64,000 nucleotides of DNA from Cellulomonas sp. SLBN-39 (GCF_006715865.1 NZ_VFOA01000001.1:1054001-1118000), one strand, 5' to 3'. Counted from the stretch's first letter, positions 16,890 to 26,512 are shown. The notes: generated by a model not told the origin, from the sequence alone. A program made the numbers and translations.

Positions 16890-18172
16890 CGTCCGACCAC
16901 CGGCTCGAGCACCTCGAGGCCCCCGAGGTACGGGCGCAGCCCCTCGGGCACCCGCACCGACCCGTCGGCCTGCTGGTGGTTCTCGAGGATCGCGACGATC
17001 CAGCGGGTCGTGGCGAGCGTGCCGTTGAGCGTGGCGACCGTGCGGGTGCCGTCCTCGGTGCGCTCGCGCACCCCCAGCCGGCGGGCCTGGAAGGTCGTGC
17101 AGTTGGAGGTCGACGTGACCTCCATCCAGCGCTGCTGGCTGGGCAGCCACGCCTCGCAGTCGAACTTGCGCGCCGCGCTCGAGCCCAGGTCGCCGGCCGC
17201 CACGTCGATCACGCGGTACGGCAGGTCGACGAGGGCGAGCATCTCCTTCTCGAAGTCGAGGATGCGCCGGTGCTCGGCCGCCGCGTCCTCGGGCCGCGTC
17301 CACACGAACGCCTCGACCTTGTGGAACTGGTGCACGCGGATGATCCCGCGGGTGTCCTTGCCGTACGAGCCGGCCTCGCGCCGGTAGCAGGCGCTCCAGC
17401 CCGCGTACCGCAGCGGACCGTCGGCCAGGTCGAGGATCTCCCCGCCGTGGAAGCCCGCGAGCGCGACCTCGCTGGTGCCGACGAGGTACAGGTCGTCGGC
17501 CTCCAGGCGGTACACCTCGTCGGCGTGCGCGCCGAGGAACCCGGTGCCGGCCATGACCTCGGGCTTGACCAGCGTCGGGGTGATGGTCGGCGAGAACCCG
17601 TGCCGCATGGCCAGGTCCATCGCGGCGTTGAGCAGCGCGAGCTCGAGGCGGGCGCCGATGCCGGTGAGGAAGTAGAAGCGGGCGCCGGAGACCTTCGCGC
17701 CGCGCTCGGTGTCGATGGCACGCAGGCCCTCGCCGAGGTCGAGGTGGTCCTTGACGACGAAGTCCGGGCCGTACTCGGCGGCGAGGTCGCGCGGGGTGCC
17801 GACGTGCTCCAGGACGACGAAGTCCTTCTCGCCGCCGGCCGGCACGCCGTCCTCGACGACGTTGCCGATGCGACGGGCCAGCTCGGTGGCGCGCTCCTCG
17901 GCGGCGTCCGCGTCGGCCTGGAGGGCCTTGACCCGCTCGGCCAGCGCCTTGGTGTGCGCGAGCAGCGCCTGCTTCTCCTCGCCCTGCGCGCGGGCGACGA
18001 GCTTGCCGTGGGACTTCTGCTCGGCCCGCAGCGACTCGAACTCCGTCAGCGCGGAGCGCCGGCGCGCGTCGGCGTCGAGCACCTCGTCGACGAGGTGCGG
18101 GGACTCGCCGCGGGCCACCTGGCTGGCGCGCACGACGTCGGGGTCCTCCCGCAGGAGCCGCAGATCGATCAC
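16886..18172 (-). CDS. serS: Seryl-tRNA synthetase
   Basis: 428 residues, the normal length. The N-terminal coiled-coil arm that binds tRNA-Ser covers about residues 25-105. The class II core follows, with motif 2 [23 protein letters not shown], the serine site [12 protein letters not shown] and motif 3 near [18 protein letters not shown]. It charges tRNA-Ser with serine in the cytosol. The GTG has no ribosome site but a TAGGGT hexamer six bases upstream, so this essential gene is probably read from a leaderless message. Confidence 0.98.
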   Translation of the reverse strand: MIDLRLLREDPDVVRASQVARGESPHLVDEVLDADARRRSALTEFESLRAEQKSHGKLVARAQGEEKQALLAHTKALAERVKALQADADAAEERATELARRIGNVVEDGVPAGGEKDFVVLEHVGTPRDLAAEYGPDFVVKDHLDLGEGLRAIDTERGAKVSGARFYFLTGIGARLELALLNAAMDLAMRHGFSPTITPTLVKPEVMAGTGFLGAHADEVYRLEADDLYLVGTSEVALAGFHGGEILDLADGPLRYAGWSACYRREAGSYGKDTRGIIRVHQFHKVEAFVWTRPEDAAAEHRRILDFEKEMLALVDLPYRVIDVAAGDLGSSAARKFDCEAWLPSQQRWMEVTSTSNCTTFQARRLGVRERTEDGTRTVATLNGTLATTRWIVAILENHQQADGSVRVPEGLRPYLGGLEVLEPVVGR

Positions 18173-18184
18173 CCCCCGACCCTA
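18173..18184 (-). promoter_or_regulatory. Leaderless -10 element of serS
   Basis: TAGGGT (18184-18179), six bases, then the GTG at 18172. Confidence 0.6.
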
Positions 18185-18280
18185 CCGACCTCGACCGGGC
18201 CGCACCGCCCGCGCACGCCGTGGCCGGGCGTCGCGGGCGGGCCCGTCGCGCGCCGACCTGCGGCGACGGTGCCCCGGGGG

Positions 18281-18286
18281 TACGTT
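18281..18286 (+). promoter_or_regulatory. Leaderless -10 element of the lipid kinase gene
   Basis: TACGTT ends six bases before the ATG at 18293. Confidence 0.5.
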
Positions 18287-18292
18287 CACGCC

Positions 18293-19444
18293 ATGTCGTG
18301 GGTCGAGTGGGTCGCTGTCCTCGCCGGCGTCCTGGCGCTCGCCGCGCTCGGCCTGGGTCTGTGGGTGTACCGCCAGCAGCTGTCGCTGCTCGCGCGCCTG
18401 CACCCGGGCCACGCGCGCACCGAGGAGCCTGAGGCGCCCGCGGAGCGGGAGGGTGAGCGGCGTCTGGTGGCGTTCGTGGCGAACCCGTCGAAGCCCGACG
18501 TGGCCGCCCTGCGCTCCGCCGTCTACAAGGCCGCGTCGGAGCGGTACCTGCCCGAGCCGATGTGGCTCGAGACCACCGTGGAGGACCCGGGCGTCGGGCA
18601 GGCGCGGCAGGCCGTCGCGGCGGGGGCGGACATCGTCGTGGCGGTCGGTGGCGACGGGACGGTGCGGGCGGTCGCCGAGGCGCTGGCCGGCACGGGCGTG
18701 CCGATGGGCCTCATGCCGCTCGGTACGGGCAACCTGCTGGCCCGCAACCTCGACATCCCCCTGAACGACCCCATCGCCGCGATGCACCTGGCGATCGACG
18801 GGGTCGACAAGCCGATCGACGTCGGCTGGCTGCGGGTGCTGCGGTGGGAGTCGCAGATGGACGACGACGTGGCCGAGGCCGCGGACGACCTGCCCGCCGA
18901 CACCGACGCGCCGCGCGACCACATCTTCCTCGTCATCGCCGGGCTGGGCTTCGACGCCGCGATGGTCGCGGACGCCGACGAGCAGCTCAAGGCCAAGGTC
19001 GGCTGGATCGCCTACTTCGTCGCCGGTGTGCGGCACCTGCACGGGCGGCGCCTCAAGGTGCGCCTGCGCCTGGACGACCAGCCCACCCAGACGGTGCGCG
19101 TGCGGTCGCTGCTGGTGGGCAACTGCGGGCGCCTGCCGGGCGGCATCACGCTGCTGCCCGACGCGGTGCTCGACGACGGCGTCCTCGACATCGCGGCCAT
19201 CGACACCCGCGGCGGGATCGCGGGCTGGGCGCAGCTCTTCGGCGAGGTCGTGCTCCAGGGTGTCGGGGTGCGCAACGAGCTGCCGAACAAGATCGGCCGC
19301 ATCGACCACGCCCGCGCGCGGAACGTGCGGATCGCCGTGCCGGGCGGCGAGCACGTGCAGGTCGACGGCGACATCGTCGGCCGCGCCACCGCGATCAGCG
19401 CCCGCGTCGACCCGGGCGCCCTCGTCATGCGCGTCGCGGGCTGA
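18293..19444 (+). CDS. Diacylglycerol kinase-family lipid kinase
   Basis: 383 residues. It has one N-terminal membrane helix (about 5-25), then the DAGK catalytic domain with VGGDGT (119-123) and PLGTGNLLARN (142 onward), and a C-terminal YegS-like beta domain ending in a DGD-containing strand (HVQVDGDIVG). These kinases phosphorylate diacylglycerol or related lipids using ATP; in actinobacteria they can also act on phosphatidylinositol-mannoside or lipoteichoic-acid intermediates. The N-terminal anchor and an acidic insertion after WLRVLRWESQ are less usual. It overlaps the convergent MFS gene by 20 bases. Confidence 0.9.
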   Translation: MSWVEWVAVLAGVLALAALGLGLWVYRQQLSLLARLHPGHARTEEPEAPAEREGERRLVAFVANPSKPDVAALRSAVYKAASERYLPEPMWLETTVEDPGVGQARQAVAAGADIVVAVGGDGTVRAVAEALAGTGVPMGLMPLGTGNLLARNLDIPLNDPIAAMHLAIDGVDKPIDVGWLRVLRWESQMDDDVAEAADDLPADTDAPRDHIFLVIAGLGFDAAMVADADEQLKAKVGWIAYFVAGVRHLHGRRLKVRLRLDDQPTQTVRVRSLLVGNCGRLPGGITLLPDAVLDDGVLDIAAIDTRGGIAGWAQLFGEVVLQGVGVRNELPNKIGRIDHARARNVRIAVPGGEHVQVDGDIVGRATAISARVDPGALVMRVAG

Positions 19445-20768
19445 CCTCGGGCACCTGCTCGACCACGGGCGGGGCGACCGCGGCCCCGACCAGCACGAGG
19501 ACGCCCGCGAGCGCGAGGAGCGCCGCGACGGGGACCACCGGGCCGGCCGCGTCCTGCAGGGGCGGCAGGTAGAACGGGTAGAGCGACGGCAGGACGATCG
19601 ACATGCTGTACGCCGTGCCGTACCCGCTGGAGCGCACGCCGGGCGGGAACTGCTCGACGAGCCAGGCGCCGACCGGCCCGTACACGGACACGGTGACGAC
19701 CTGCAGCGCGACGACCGCGAGGACGAGCCCGGCCCCCGTCGCCGGGCCGAGGGCGGCGAGGTAGGCGGCGGGGGCGAGCACCGCGGACGCGGCCCCGAAC
19801 CCGAGGAAGAACCGGCGCCGCCCGACGCGCGTGGACAGGTGCCCGCAGGCGAGCATCGTGACGGCGGACGCGGCCGTGCCGGCGAGCATCACGGCGGTCA
19901 CGTGCACGGCGTCGAGCTCGCGGACGGCCCCGAGCTGGGCGGTGAGCACCGCGACGGCCATCGCGGTGAACAGCCAGAGGCCGGTCATCATGACGAACAG
20001 ACGGCGCAGCCGGTGCCGCTGCGCGCCGACGAGCACCTCGGCGAGCGGTCCCCGGGCTGCGGTCCCGGGCGCCGCGTCGACGGCGGCCGGCACGGGCCCG
20101 GGGGCGGGCGCGTCCTGCACGTGCCGGGAGTAGTGGACGAGCGCGACGAGGGCCAGCCCGGCGCCGACGACGAACGGCACCCGCCACCCCCACGCGGCGT
20201 ACCCGTCCTCGCCGAGCACGGCGAGCAGCCCGAGCACCAGCACGGCGATGGTCGCGTTGGCGGCGGGCGACATCGCCATGATCGCGCCGCTGACCAGGCC
20301 GCGCCGCGAGGGTGCGGTCCACTCGATCGCCAACGGCACCCCCGCGGTGTACCCGCCGCCCACGAAGAACCCGCACACCACGCGCAGCGCGACGACCACC
20401 GCGAGCGTGGCCGTCGGCCCGAGCAGCGCCGCGGGGACGACCGCCACCAGCAGCGTCGCGACCGCGAGACCGGCCAGGCTGGTGCGCGCGACCACGGTCC
20501 GCCCCGCCCGGTCGGCCCACGACCCGAGCACCGCCGCACCCACCGGCCGGGCCAGCAGCGTCGCGACCAGCACGAGGCCCGCGTGCGCGACCGCGTCGCC
20601 CGGGCCGTAGAGCGTCGCGGTCACCGGCGCGAGCGCGATGACCGGCAGGAAGATGTCGAACTGGTCGACGTAGTTGCCGAGGACCCCGCCCCGCACGGCG
20701 GCACGCGCAGGGTCGGGGACGGCACCCGGCTGGGCGGGTGCGGACACGGCAGGACGTGGCTGAGGCAT
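19425..20768 (-). CDS. MFS transporter under a TPP riboswitch
   Basis: 447 residues with twelve predicted helices. It has the metabolite:H+ symporter pattern: GNYVDQFDIFLPVIA in helix 1, SWADRAGRTVVARTS in the 2-3 loop and EWTAPSRRGLVSG. The ATG at 20768 lies four bases after GGGAG, which is part of the conserved 3' end of the upstream riboswitch. The riboswitch makes thiamine, a thiamine precursor (pyrimidine or thiazole) or a related metabolite the likely substrate; this is inference, because most family members carry carboxylates or osmolytes. No thiamine-biosynthesis gene is adjacent. Confidence 0.92.
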   Translation of the reverse strand: MPQPRPAVSAPAQPGAVPDPARAAVRGGVLGNYVDQFDIFLPVIALAPVTATLYGPGDAVAHAGLVLVATLLARPVGAAVLGSWADRAGRTVVARTSLAGLAVATLLVAVVPAALLGPTATLAVVVALRVVCGFFVGGGYTAGVPLAIEWTAPSRRGLVSGAIMAMSPAANATIAVLVLGLLAVLGEDGYAAWGWRVPFVVGAGLALVALVHYSRHVQDAPAPGPVPAAVDAAPGTAARGPLAEVLVGAQRHRLRRLFVMMTGLWLFTAMAVAVLTAQLGAVRELDAVHVTAVMLAGTAASAVTMLACGHLSTRVGRRRFFLGFGAASAVLAPAAYLAALGPATGAGLVLAVVALQVVTVSVYGPVGAWLVEQFPPGVRSSGYGTAYSMSIVLPSLYPFYLPPLQDAAGPVVPVAALLALAGVLVLVGAAVAPPVVEQVPEVSPRRA

Positions 20769-20772
20769 GGTG

Positions 20773-20857
20773 CTCCCTACGCCGGCATGACCCGGACAGG
20801 TTCGACGGTCGACGGCCCCGAGCCGTCCTCTCAGCCCGCTGGTGCGGGCTCCCGTGC
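20773..20857 (-). promoter_or_regulatory. TPP (thiamine pyrophosphate) riboswitch
   Basis: Read on the minus strand, the leader has the conserved THI-box blocks in order: CACGGGAG, GGGCTGAGAGGACGG, then GAACCTGTCCGGGTCATG and CCGGCGTAGGGAG, with a variable stem GGACGGCTCGGGGCCGTC between them. The final GGGAG is both the closing part of the aptamer and the ribosome site of the MFS gene. Ligand binding would therefore hide the Shine-Dalgarno and block translation, as in other TPP switches of the sequestration type. No separate terminator hairpin is present. Confidence 0.93.
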
Positions 20858-20872
20858 AACGAAGACCCCGGC

Positions 20873-20878
20873 ACGCTA
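20873..20878 (-). promoter_or_regulatory. -10 element upstream of the TPP riboswitch
   Basis: TAGCGT on the minus strand lies 15 bases before the aptamer, placing the transcript start just upstream of the riboswitch. Confidence 0.5.
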
Positions 20879-20971
20879 GCGCACACCGCCTACCGGCTGC
20901 CCTGTTCTCGGGCTCGGATCTCCCCCGCAGGTGGGTGGTGCACGCATACCCGGGCCCCCGACGATCGAGTC

Positions 20972-22357
20972 GTGAGCACACCCCTCCTCGCCCCGCCGCC
21001 CGAGCCCGCTGCTGCCCCGCGAGGCGCGCTCGCCGCGCGCCTGCTGGCGCCAGACCGTCGGCCGGCGGCACTCGCCCTCGTCGTCGCGACGTCGCTGGCC
21101 GTCGTCGTGGTCGTCGAGACCGCGCGGACGTCCGTCGTCGACCCGTACCGGCGGATCACGACTGTCGACGGGGAGGTCGCCGTCTGGGGGAGTGCGCCGT
21201 CGTGGGTCGACCCGGTGCGGGACGCTGCCCCGTGGCTGAGCGATGCCCTGCCCGTCCTGGCGTGGCTCGGTGCGCTCAGCGTCGTGGCAGGCCTGTTCAT
21301 CGCCGTACGCGACCCGGTTCCCGCGGTGGTGCTGGCAGCCTTGCCCGTGGTGCTCTGCACCCTCCTGGCGGGGACTTTCCTGCTCTCCTGGTGGTGGGGC
21401 CTCGCGGGTGTCGCCGTGGTGACGGCCGTCCGGCGTCTGCGGTCCGCGGTGCCCACGTACGTGCTGGCTGTCGGGGCCGTCGCGGCGTTCAACGCTGAGC
21501 CGTCGATGGCGATCCTCACGAGCGGTGGCCCCGTGCACGCGACCGGAGGCCCCGCCGGGTGGTGGACCGTCGTCGGATTCGCCGCGTACCTCGGCGCGGC
21601 CGTCACCGTCGCCGCCGCCCTGGGCGCCGCCCTGCGGTACGGCGCCGCGACGGCGTGGGCGCGCGCGGTGGGACGACGGGCCGAGCTGGACCGGTCCGTC
21701 ACGGCCGAGCGGTCCCGCCTGGCGCGGGACCTGCACGACGTGGTCGCCCACCACATGTCGCTCGCGGCCGTGCGCGCGGAGAGCGCCCCCTTCGTCCACC
21801 CCGACCTCGACGGGCGGGCCACGGACGTGCTCCGCTCCGTCGCCTCCGACGCCCGTAGCGCCCTGGCCGAGCTGCGGCAGGTGATCGCCGTGCTGGAGCG
21901 GGCGCAGGATGCACCGGCAGCGCCGCAGGCCGGGGTCGCCGACGTGGACGCGCTCGTCGATGCTGCCCGGACGGCCGGTCAGGACGTCGTCATGATCGGC
22001 CGCTGGGACGGCGTCCCCGCGACGACGGGGTACGTGTTGTACCGCGTGGTGCAGGAAGCGCTGAGCAACGCACGACGGCATGCCCCGGGGTCGTCCGTAG
22101 CCGTCATCGCGACTTCGCGCGACGGCGGGGTGGGAGTCGTCGTCGAGAACGCCGCGAACCATCCCGCCGACGAGCCCGGCACTGGACTCATAGGCATGCG
22201 CGAACGGGTCGCTGCGCTGGGTGGGACCGTCACCGCGGGCGCGGTCGACGGTGCCTTCCGGCTGGTCGTCGACCTGCCGACGGGTGACTGTTCAGACGCC
22301 ATCCTCGCTGCAGACGGAGCGGCTGGGCGACGCCTGCCCACTGGAGGCCAGGAGTGA
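20972..22357 (+). CDS. Two-component sensor histidine kinase (NarL-partner type)
   Basis: 461 residues from the GTG at 20972. The N-terminal half has about five to six membrane helices with little outside them. Then comes a HisKA_3 domain with ERSRLARDLHDVVAHHMS (phospho-acceptor His255), and an ATPase domain with N-box YRVVQEALSNARRHA and G2 box GTGLIGMRERVAALGG. The kinase is typical of actinobacterial membrane-stress or antibiotic sensors (DesK/LiaS style); the signal is unknown. Its stop overlaps the regulator GTG by four bases. The aa 145-185 loop predicts little extracellular sensing domain. Confidence 0.9.
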   Translation: MSTPLLAPPPEPAAAPRGALAARLLAPDRRPAALALVVATSLAVVVVVETARTSVVDPYRRITTVDGEVAVWGSAPSWVDPVRDAAPWLSDALPVLAWLGALSVVAGLFIAVRDPVPAVVLAALPVVLCTLLAGTFLLSWWWGLAGVAVVTAVRRLRSAVPTYVLAVGAVAAFNAEPSMAILTSGGPVHATGGPAGWWTVVGFAAYLGAAVTVAAALGAALRYGAATAWARAVGRRAELDRSVTAERSRLARDLHDVVAHHMSLAAVRAESAPFVHPDLDGRATDVLRSVASDARSALAELRQVIAVLERAQDAPAAPQAGVADVDALVDAARTAGQDVVMIGRWDGVPATTGYVLYRVVQEALSNARRHAPGSSVAVIATSRDGGVGVVVENAANHPADEPGTGLIGMRERVAALGGTVTAGAVDGAFRLVVDLPTGDCSDAILAADGAAGRRLPTGGQE

Positions 22358-23025
22358 CAGTGCTCGCCGGCACCGCGTCACCTGTCACCCGCGTCGTGGT
22401 GGCCGACGACCAGGACGTCGTCCGGGAAGGGATCGCGGCGATGCTCGACGCGTCGCCCGACCTTGAGGTGGTCGGCACGGCCGCGGACGGCCGCGCGGCA
22501 GTCGACCTGGTGGCCCGCACCCGTCCCGACCTCGCCCTGCTCGACGTCCGGATGCCTGTCATGGACGGTATCTCCGCCACAGGGCTGATCGTCGCCGCCC
22601 ACCCGACGATTCGGGTCCTCGTGCTCACCACGTACGACCTCGACGAGTACGTCGACCGGGCGCTCGCGGCGGGCGCCGGAGGCTTCGTGCTCAAGGACTC
22701 ACCGGTGGGCGACCTCGTCGACGCGGTCAGGCTCGTCGCGGGCGGCGCCATGCTGCTCGGCCCACGCGTGAACCGGCGTGCCGTCGCAGGGCCGGACCGG
22801 CAGGCGTGGAAAGCGCTGGTGGAGACCCTGACGCCACGGGAGCGGGACGTGCTCGACGGCCTCATGCGGGGCCTGTCGAACACGGAGATCGCCGCTGAGC
22901 TCGTCGTGGCGGAGGAGACGGTCAAGTCCCATGTCTCGGAGGTGCTGCGCAAGACGGGGTGCCGCGACCGTGTCCAGGTCGTCGTCGCCGCCTATCGCGG
23001 CCAGGTGCCGACGACGGCACGTTGA
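22354..23025 (+). CDS. NarL/LuxR-family response regulator
   Basis: 223 residues. The receiver domain has acidic Asp18-Asp19 in VVVADDQD, phospho-acceptor Asp64 in ALLDVRMPVMDG, Thr in VLTTYD and Lys in VLKDSP. A LuxR-type helix-turn-helix covers about 158-205 (LTPRERDVLDGLMRGLSNTE onward). It is translationally coupled to the sensor kinase through GTGA, so the two form a cognate pair. No obvious target gene lies next to them; the pheA gene converges 13 bases downstream. Confidence 0.95.
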   Translation: MTVLAGTASPVTRVVVADDQDVVREGIAAMLDASPDLEVVGTAADGRAAVDLVARTRPDLALLDVRMPVMDGISATGLIVAAHPTIRVLVLTTYDLDEYVDRALAAGAGGFVLKDSPVGDLVDAVRLVAGGAMLLGPRVNRRAVAGPDRQAWKALVETLTPRERDVLDGLMRGLSNTEIAAELVVAEETVKSHVSEVLRKTGCRDRVQVVVAAYRGQVPTTAR

Positions 23026-23038
23026 TGCCGCCCGTCGC

Positions 23039-24004
23039 TCAGGTCGCCTCGCCGGTGCGGACGCGGCGGAGCCAGTCGCGGGCGGCGACGAAGTCCTCGT
23101 CGGCGGTGCCCAGGTGCACGGTCGGGGCGACGGCGTCGGCGCGCGGGTAGGAGCCGAGGAACCGGACGTAGGGGCAGCGGCGGCGCAGGCCCATGATCGC
23201 CTCGCCCATGCGCTCGTCGGTGATGTGGCCCTCGGCGTCGATGGAGAACGAGTAGCGGCCGAGGGCGTCGCCGATGGGGCGGGACTCGATGCGGGACAGG
23301 TTGACGCCGCGCGCGGCGAACTGCTCGAGCATGGCCAGCAGGGCGCCGGCCTCGTTGTCGGGCAGGTGCACCACGAGCGTCGTCTTGTCGGTGCCCGTGG
23401 GGGCCGGGACCTCGCCGGGGGGGCCGACGACGACGAAGCGGGTCTGCGCGGACGGGTTGTCCGCGACGTGCTCGGCGAGGGGCACCAGGCCGTACGTGTG
23501 CACGGCCGCGGGCGGCACGAGGGCGGCGTCGAAGGCCAGCGACGCGGCGGCGTCCGGGCCGCCGGCGGCGAGGGTGTCGGCGAGCATCGCGGCCGGGGCG
23601 GTGTTGCTGGTCGCGGGCACGTGGACCGCGCCCGGCAGGGTCGCGGCCAGCCAGCGGCGGCACTGCACCCAGGCGTGCGGGTGGGCGCTGACCCGGCGGA
23701 CGTCCGCGAGGGCCGTGCCGGGGGCCGCGACGAGCGTGAACTGCACCGGCACGAGCATCTCGCGCAGCAGCACCAGGGGGTTGCCGGTCGCGAGGGCGTC
23801 CAGGGTGGCGGTGACGCCGCCCTCGGCGGTCGACTCGATCGCGACGACGGCACGGTCGGCGTCGCCGGAGCGCACGGCGGCGAGCGCGGAGCCGACGTCG
23901 GTCTGCGGCAGGTAGTGCGCGTCCTCGGGGGCGGCGACCTGGCGCAGCGCCTCCTCGGTGAAGGTGCCCGCGGGCCCCAGGTACGCGTAGCGCAGCACCG
24001 GCAC
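23039..24004 (-). CDS. pheA: Prephenate dehydratase
   Basis: 321 residues. The catalytic domain starts RYAYLGPAGTFTEEAL and contains AIESTAEGGVTATLD and the catalytic NPSAQTRFVVV motif (Thr-Arg-Phe). A C-terminal ACT domain with GVNLSRIESRP gives phenylalanine feedback. The enzyme turns prephenate into phenylpyruvate in phenylalanine synthesis. It is monofunctional, with no chorismate mutase. The GTG at 24004 is preceded by GGAGGGGAGG. A longer open frame on this strand runs upstream, but it is only the shadow of the neighbouring plus-strand gene. Confidence 0.96.
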   Translation of the reverse strand: MPVLRYAYLGPAGTFTEEALRQVAAPEDAHYLPQTDVGSALAAVRSGDADRAVVAIESTAEGGVTATLDALATGNPLVLLREMLVPVQFTLVAAPGTALADVRRVSAHPHAWVQCRRWLAATLPGAVHVPATSNTAPAAMLADTLAAGGPDAAASLAFDAALVPPAAVHTYGLVPLAEHVADNPSAQTRFVVVGPPGEVPAPTGTDKTTLVVHLPDNEAGALLAMLEQFAARGVNLSRIESRPIGDALGRYSFSIDAEGHITDERMGEAIMGLRRRCPYVRFLGSYPRADAVAPTVHLGTADEDFVAARDWLRRVRTGEAT

Positions 24005-24136
24005 GGCGTCCTCCCCTCCGTCGTCGCCCCCGCGCGGGGCGGGGTTCGGCGGCCGACGGCCGGAGGTGCTGTGCAGAGCCCGTGAGGGCTCGGCGGCACC
24101 GGTCCGCGCGGCCCCGACGAGCGTAGTGCCCGCACG

Positions 24137-24142
24137 TAGGCT
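24137..24142 (+). promoter_or_regulatory. Leaderless -10 element of the phosphatase-like membrane protein
   Basis: TAGGCT, six bases, then the GTG at 24149. Confidence 0.55.
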
Positions 24143-24148
24143 GGGCCG

Positions 24149-26512
24149 GTGCCCCGATCCCTGCGCGCGCTGAGCGCTGCCCTGCTCGCCGCGTCGGCCG
24201 CGCTGACCGCGACGCTCGGGCTCGTCACCGCCCCCGCCGCGTCCGCCGCGACGCGCGACGAGGAGGCCGGCGCGCCGGGGCCGGTCGTGCTCGTCGGCGT
24301 CGCCGGGCTGCGGTGGGACGACGTGGGTTCGTTGACGACGCCCGCGCTGTGGGAGCTCGCGCACGACGGCGCGGTGGGTGCGGTGGCGGCGCGGTCGGTC
24401 ACGACGCGGTCGTGCCCGGCCGACGGGTGGCTCGCCGTCTCGGCGGGCAACCGGGCGTCGGACCTGCCCGCCGACGACGGCACGTGCCGGGCGCTGCGCG
24501 AGCCCGGCGAGTCCGGCCAGGTGCCCGGGTGGGACGACTACCTGACGTCCGCCGCCGGGCAGTCGTACGGTGCCGAGCCGGGGCTGCTCGGCGACGTGCT
24601 CGCGGAGGCGGGCGCCACGGCGCTGGGCATCGGTCCCGGCGCGGCGATCGCGCTCGCCGGGTCGGACGGCGTCCCGGTCGGGGACCACCTGCGCTCCCCC
24701 TCGACCCCGACGCAGCTGCGCCAGGCCGTGCGCGACGCCGAGGCCGACCTCGTCGTCGTCGACGCAGGGCAGATCCGCGACCCCGGGCACGCGACCGCAC
24801 CGCGCGCCTCGGCACCCGAGCCCGACCCGTCCGACGACGCCGACGGAGCGACCGGCGGGGACCTGCTGGGCGGGGGCCTGACCGACGACGAGTCGCTGCC
24901 CGGCTCGGAGTCCATCGTCGAGCCGACGCGGGCGCAGCAGGCCGTGACGATCGACCAGGACGTCGACGCGGTGCTGTCCGCCCTGCGCGGCGAGAACGCC
25001 ACCGTGCTGCTGGTCTCGCTCGCCGACTCGGGGCGGGTCGCGCTGCAGCTCGCCGCGTTCACCGGCCCGCGGGCCGAGGGCGACCCGTACGCGTCCGCGC
25101 TGCTCACGTCGGGATCGACCCGCCAGGCCGGCGTCGTGCAGACCGTCGACGTGACGCCCACGCTGCTGGCGCTGCTCGGCGTCGACGCCCCCGCGCTGCC
25201 GGGTGCGGAGATCCGTCCGACCGCAGGCCCGGCGACGGGCGGCGCGCGCATGGCCGAGCTCGTCGACATCCAGGAGCAGGCGTCCGCGATCACCCGGGTC
25301 TCGGGGGGCTTCTCCGCCCAGCTGGTGCTCGCGCAGGCCGCGCTGTTCGTGGCCGCGGCGATCGCGCTGACCCGGCGCGGCCGCGGCGACCGCCGCCCGC
25401 TCAGCGCGGTGCTGCGGGTGCTGAAGGTCGCGGCGCTCGCGCTCGGCAGCGCACCGGTCGCCTCGTTCCTCGCCGGCCTCGTGCCGTGGTGGCGGGCGGA
25501 CCGGCCCGCCCAGGCGTTCTGGGCGACGGTGCTGGCCTTCACCGCCGCCATCACCGTGCTCGCCCTGGCCGGTCCGTGGCGGCGGCACGTGCTCGGGCCC
25601 GCGGGCGTCGTCGCCGGGGTGACGGTCGTCGTCCTCGTGCTCGACGCGTTCACCGGATCGCACCTGGTGGTCGACTCGCCGATGGGTGCGCACCGCATCA
25701 TGGCCGCCCGGTTCTACGGCATGAGCAACCAGGCGTTCGCGCTGATCACCGCCGCGGGCGTGCTGTTCGCGGTGGTCGTGGCGGACATGCTGCTGCGTGC
25801 CGGGCGCCGGCGGGCCGCGCTGGCGTCGGTCGTGGCGATCGGCCTGGTGCTCGTCGTCGCCGACGGCGCACCGCAGTTCGGTGCGGACTTCGGCGGGCCG
25901 CCCGCGATCCTCGTGGCGTTCGCGATGCTCGCGGTCGCCGTCAGCGGGCGGCGCGTCTCGTGGCGGGTCGTGCTCGCCGTCGGTGCGATCAGCGTCGCCG
26001 TGGTGCTCGGGTTCGCGGTGCTCGACTGGCTGCGCCCGCCCGCGGACCGCACCCACCTGGGCCGCTTCTTCGCCACCGTGCTCGACGGCGGCCTGTGGGA
26101 CGTGGTGTGGCGCAAGATCTCCGCCAACCTGCGGATCCTCACGTCGTGGCGGTACCTGCTGCTCGTCGTCACGGGTGTGGCGCTGACGTGGCTGGTGCTG
26201 GCCGGCCCGCGGGCGCGCGGCGGTCGGCTGCTCGGCGACGGCTCACCGCTGGCCGGGCTCCAGCGCGCCTACCCGCTGCTGCGGGCCGCGGTCGCCGCGA
26301 CGGGCGTGGCGCTCACCGTGGGCTTCCTCATCAACGACTCCGGGATCGTCGTGCCGGCCACCGGCATCGCCGTCGCCGTGCCGTGCCTGGTCGCCGCCGC
26401 CGCGCAGTGGCGGCGCGAGGACCCGGACGGGCTCAACGACCCGGGCGACGCTCCCCCGGTGCCAGGCTCTGCCGCACAGCCCCCGCCGCAGCCCGTGCCC
26501 GACGCGCGTTGA
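24149..26512 (+). CDS. Membrane protein with alkaline-phosphatase-like extracellular domain
   Basis: 787 residues. A signal peptide (about 1-34, ending APAASAAT) leads to an extracytoplasmic domain of about 370 residues. That domain ends with QTVDVTPTLLALLGVDAP, the hallmark C-terminal strand of the alkaline-phosphatase/sulfatase superfamily. About ten membrane helices follow. The usual metal-binding Asp-Ser/Thr centre after the first strand is replaced by GVAGLRWDDVG, so activity is uncertain. It resembles uncharacterised actinobacterial membrane proteins often found with glycosyltransferases. It overlaps the convergent GT2 gene by 80 bases. A role in cell-envelope polymer handling is inference. 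Confidence 0.75.
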   Translation: MPRSLRALSAALLAASAALTATLGLVTAPAASAATRDEEAGAPGPVVLVGVAGLRWDDVGSLTTPALWELAHDGAVGAVAARSVTTRSCPADGWLAVSAGNRASDLPADDGTCRALREPGESGQVPGWDDYLTSAAGQSYGAEPGLLGDVLAEAGATALGIGPGAAIALAGSDGVPVGDHLRSPSTPTQLRQAVRDAEADLVVVDAGQIRDPGHATAPRASAPEPDPSDDADGATGGDLLGGGLTDDESLPGSESIVEPTRAQQAVTIDQDVDAVLSALRGENATVLLVSLADSGRVALQLAAFTGPRAEGDPYASALLTSGSTRQAGVVQTVDVTPTLLALLGVDAPALPGAEIRPTAGPATGGARMAELVDIQEQASAITRVSGGFSAQLVLAQAALFVAAAIALTRRGRGDRRPLSAVLRVLKVAALALGSAPVASFLAGLVPWWRADRPAQAFWATVLAFTAAITVLALAGPWRRHVLGPAGVVAGVTVVVLVLDAFTGSHLVVDSPMGAHRIMAARFYGMSNQAFALITAAGVLFAVVVADMLLRAGRRRAALASVVAIGLVLVVADGAPQFGADFGGPPAILVAFAMLAVAVSGRRVSWRVVLAVGAISVAVVLGFAVLDWLRPPADRTHLGRFFATVLDGGLWDVVWRKISANLRILTSWRYLLLVVTGVALTWLVLAGPRARGGRLLGDGSPLAGLQRAYPLLRAAVAATGVALTVGFLINDSGIVVPATGIAVAVPCLVAAAAQWRREDPDGLNDPGDAPPVPGSAAQPPPQPVPDAR

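Noticed and set aside
23039-26056. Extension of prephenate dehydratase to about 1000 residues
   Set aside because: The extra part is antisense to the phosphatase-like membrane gene. The GTG at 24004 has a GGAGG site and gives the normal length.
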